A DNA stretch of 7,178 nucleotides from an uncultured Rothia sp. (lineage in GTDB: Bacteria; Actinomycetota; Actinomycetes; Actinomycetales; Micrococcaceae), in NCBI GenBank assembly GCA_937935205.1, contig CALGXU010000109.1:1-7178 (forward strand), in the 5' to 3' direction. Numbering within the stretch: the first letter of the stretch is position 1; each line of letters begins with the position of its first letter. This document shows, piece after piece, positions 5,652-7,178 of the stretch. The notes under the pieces were generated by a model. That model was not told where the DNA came from. It worked only from the letters and a program-made list of their open reading frames with translations, and did no database searches. A program made the translations under genes and the position numbers.

Positions 5652-6490
5652 TCGTCAGCGGTGTACAGCTGGCTCATTTCCGCCGAACGTGCCGCGCAGG
5701 CGCGCATCGCATCCTCGGTCAGCTGGAAGAGGCCACCATCCACGAAGGTGTTCAGTGCACGCTCGGTGGTGCCGTTCGGGCTGGTCACGGCGCGGCGCAG
5801 GGCGGGCGCATCCGGGTTGGTGTCGAGCAGGAAGCCCGCACCGGCAACGGTTGCGCTGGCAAGCTTGAGGGCGGTGTCTGCGTCCAGGCCGAGCTTCTCG
5901 CCGGCGGCGGCCATCGCCTCCGCAAGCAGGAATGCGTATGCCGGGCCGGAACCGGAGACGGCGGTGACCGCATCCATCTGGTCTTCGCGGACCTCAACAA
6001 CCAGACCGACGGTGCCCAGGACCTCTTCGACGAGCTTCTTCTGCTCATCCTTTACGGTGTCGGTGGTGGAGATGGCGAGCACGCCCTTGCCCACGGAGGA
6101 GGGGGTGTTCGGCATGCAGCGAACAATGGGCTGACCTGCGGGAAGGCACTCGGCGAGGGTTTCGAGGGTCACGCCAGCAGCAACGGACACCACGACGGCG
6201 TTCGGTGCGAGGGCGGGTGCGATATCGCGGGCAAGCTCGACGATGCCGTAGGGCTTCACGCCGAGCAGCACGACGTCTGCGTGGGCGGTTGCCTTGTGGT
6301 TGCCGTCGGCTTCGCCGCCGGTGGTGATGATTTCTACCTGGTCGCCGAGGCGCTGGGCGAGAGCGGCGCGGGATTCTTCGCTACGCACGGTGGCGCGGAT
6401 GTGGGCGGGGTCGTGGCCTGCGGCGAGCAGACCTGCGGCGATGGAGCCGTTCATGGAGCCGGTGCCGAGAAAAGCAATAGTTGCGGTCAT
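5645..6490 (-). CDS. proC: Pyrroline-5-carboxylate reductase
   Basis: The 281-residue cytoplasmic enzyme reduces pyrroline-5-carboxylate to L-proline with NAD(P)H, the last step of proline synthesis. The length is typical for ProC. The N-terminal Rossmann domain has IAFLGTGSMNGSIAAGL (5-21), then DVVLLGVKPYGI (72-83) and VRCMPNTPSSVGKG (123-136). The C-terminal dimerisation and substrate domain carries the family signature AVSGSGPAYAFLLAEAM (177-193) and SPNGTT (237-242), equivalent to the SPGGTT substrate loop of the family. The ATG at 6490 is preceded by AGGAAGG at a spacing of 7 nt, which fixes the start. It converges on ktrA and is divergent from the ClC gene. No glutamate kinase (proB) or glutamyl phosphate reductase (proA) lies beside it, so the pathway is completed from elsewhere, as is common for proC. 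Confidence 0.97.
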   Translation of the reverse strand: MTATIAFLGTGSMNGSIAAGLLAAGHDPAHIRATVRSEESRAALAQRLGDQVEIITTGGEADGNHKATAHADVVLLGVKPYGIVELARDIAPALAPNAVVVSVAAGVTLETLAECLPAGQPIVRCMPNTPSSVGKGVLAISTTDTVKDEQKKLVEEVLGTVGLVVEVREDQMDAVTAVSGSGPAYAFLLAEAMAAAGEKLGLDADTALKLASATVAGAGFLLDTNPDAPALRRAVTSPNGTTERALNTFVDGGLFQLTEDAMRACAARSAEMSQLYTADED

Positions 6491-6574
6491 CGTTGATCCT
6501 TCCTAATGGGGTGCCTGCGCCCTGCGGGTGCGCGGTGTGCTGTGCGCGGCGGGCGTGTGGAGGCGTGCCCTTCC

Positions 6575-6580
6575 AGCATA
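6575..6580 (-). promoter_or_regulatory. Candidate -10 box of proC
   Basis: On the minus strand TATGCT (6580-6575) fits TANNNT and would place the transcript start about 80 nt before the proC ATG. No good -35 hexamer is visible at 16-18 bp; the inverted repeat at 6592-6613 covers that region instead. Confidence 0.3.
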
Positions 6581-6591
6581 GCGGGTGCGGG

Positions 6592-6613
6592 TGGTTTGGG
6601 GCACACCGAACCA
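6592..6613. promoter_or_regulatory. Inverted repeat upstream of proC, possible operator
   Basis: TGGTTTGG and CCGAACCA form arms of 8 bp around a 6-bp centre, with one mismatch as DNA (a G-T wobble as RNA on the plus strand). No T-run follows on either strand, so a terminator is unlikely. Its position over the -35 region of the proC promoter candidate suits a repressor or activator site. The protein that binds it, if any, is unknown. Confidence 0.4.
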
Positions 6614-6698
6614 ACGCATGAAAGCCGAGAGTTGATGCGCCGGCCCCGTGGGCGAGGCTCGTGTTGCCATCCGAAACCGGGTTTTCGCGTTGCCCCCG

Positions 6699-6729
6699 TT
6701 GCTGAGGCGCAAAAAGCGCGGCGTAAAAT
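6699..6729 (+). promoter_or_regulatory. Candidate promoter of the ClC gene
   Basis: TAAAAT at 6724-6729 is a near-consensus -10 box and the best in this region. TTGCTG at 6699-6704 is a possible -35 with a long 19-bp spacer. Between them lies GCGC-AAAAA-GCGC (6707-6719), an inverted repeat that could bind a regulator. The leader would be about 125 nt. Confidence 0.35.
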
Positions 6730-6860
6730 TAAATTGGCTTTGTCTCCCCCGATTTCGCTACGGTTTCCATCCGGTTTGCGCTACGGCTTTCGCCGCGGTT
6801 CGCGCGGGTTGTGAAGCCTCAACCCAACACACAGCACGCAACACGTTACGGCCTCAATCC

Positions 6861-7178
6861 ATGTCTTTTCATCCCCATTCACCCACGAATAGCCCCCAGA
6901 AGCCTGCGGGTTCCCGTTCTTTTTCGTTTCGCCTCCTGCTGGGTCTGACTCTTGCTGCGCTGGTCACGGGCGTGTTCAGCGGTTTGGGAGCGATTGCCCT
7001 GCACTATGTGCTGGATTTTATGCAGGAGCTCACATTCGGTCATTCGGAGGGCCACCACCCGATGGTCACTGACGGCGCCGATCCGGCGCGCCGTGCGCTG
7101 GTGCTGGCAGCTCTGGGCCCGTTCGTGGCGCTGGTTTGGTATTACCTGCAGTCGGGCGGTCGGCGCGTGGTGAGCGTG
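6861..7178 (+). CDS. ClC-family chloride channel/transporter, N-terminal part (cut by right edge)
   Basis: The frame runs from ATG 6861 to the end of the window, 106 codons without a stop; full ClC proteins have 400 or more residues. Residues 1-22 are a short Ser/Pro-rich, polar N-terminus. Residues about 24-48 form a first membrane helix (LLLGLTLAALVTGVFSGLGAI and on), followed by LHYVLDFMQELTFGHSEG, which resembles the start of ClC proteins. A second hydrophobic helix, ALVLAALGPFVALVWYYL, spans about 77-94 after an RR pair and ends in a GGRRVVSV segment. The selectivity motifs (GSGIP, GKEGP, GxFxP) would lie beyond the edge, so the family call rests on the N-terminal pattern only. No ribosome binding site is evident before the ATG, although it is the only plausible ATG. 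It is divergent from proC. In bacteria these proteins exchange Cl- for H+, or conduct anions including fluoride. Confidence 0.7.
   Translation, partial: MSFHPHSPTNSPQKPAGSRSFSFRLLLGLTLAALVTGVFSGLGAIALHYVLDFMQELTFGHSEGHHPMVTDGADPARRALVLAALGPFVALVWYYLQSGGRRVVSV

Larger units (their letters stand above)
6491..6860. other. Divergent intergenic region between proC and the ClC gene
   Basis: This 370-bp GC-rich stretch contains the proC ribosome binding site and a possible proC -10 box. It also has an 8-bp-arm inverted repeat (6592-6613), a plus-strand promoter candidate for the ClC gene near 6699-6729, and a near-repeat of CGCTACGG (6756-6763, 6779-6786). Frames open through it on both strands have no plausible start signals or recognisable protein character. 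I see no RNA gene or known riboswitch. Confidence 0.6.

Overview
The window looks like ordinary chromosome from a GC-rich actinobacterium. The genus is probably Rothia or a close Micrococcaceae relative. That is inferred from protein character (a KtrA/KtrB pair with SPNGTT-type ProC, and regulators with long Ala/Pro/Glu tails) and moderately high GC, not from any search. It holds six protein genes, two of them cut by the window edges. I see no rRNA, tRNA, insertion sequence or CRISPR array.

Left part (1-2702, minus strand): two adjacent transcription regulators point leftwards. The upstream one is an ArsR-type winged-helix protein with a disordered tail of about 380 residues. It is followed after 93 bp by a GntR/FadR-type regulator, also with a long acidic, Ala/Pro-rich tail that runs off the left edge. 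The ArsR gene appears to start without a ribosome binding site and may be leaderless. A perfect 14-bp palindrome sits just before the GntR start.

Middle part (2703-5576): a divergent, partly AT-rich intergenic region of about 420 bp contains a possible 15-codon leader ORF. It leads into ktrB-ktrA, a potassium uptake pair whose genes overlap by 8 bp with a TTG start for ktrA. After ktrA come a short tandem-repeat tract and a strong 17-bp-stem terminator that serves both convergent transcripts.

Right part (5577-7178): proC (pyrroline-5-carboxylate reductase, minus strand) is followed by a 370-bp divergent intergenic region with inverted repeats. Then comes the first 106 codons of a ClC-family chloride channel/transporter (plus strand), cut by the right edge.

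KtrAB brings in potassium, ProC makes the last step of proline, and ClC proteins move chloride. All three can serve osmotic and ionic homeostasis, so the cluster may reflect a shared theme, but nothing in the sequence proves co-regulation. I found no clearly new system. The most unusual feature is the side-by-side pair of unrelated regulators carrying similar low-complexity tails.
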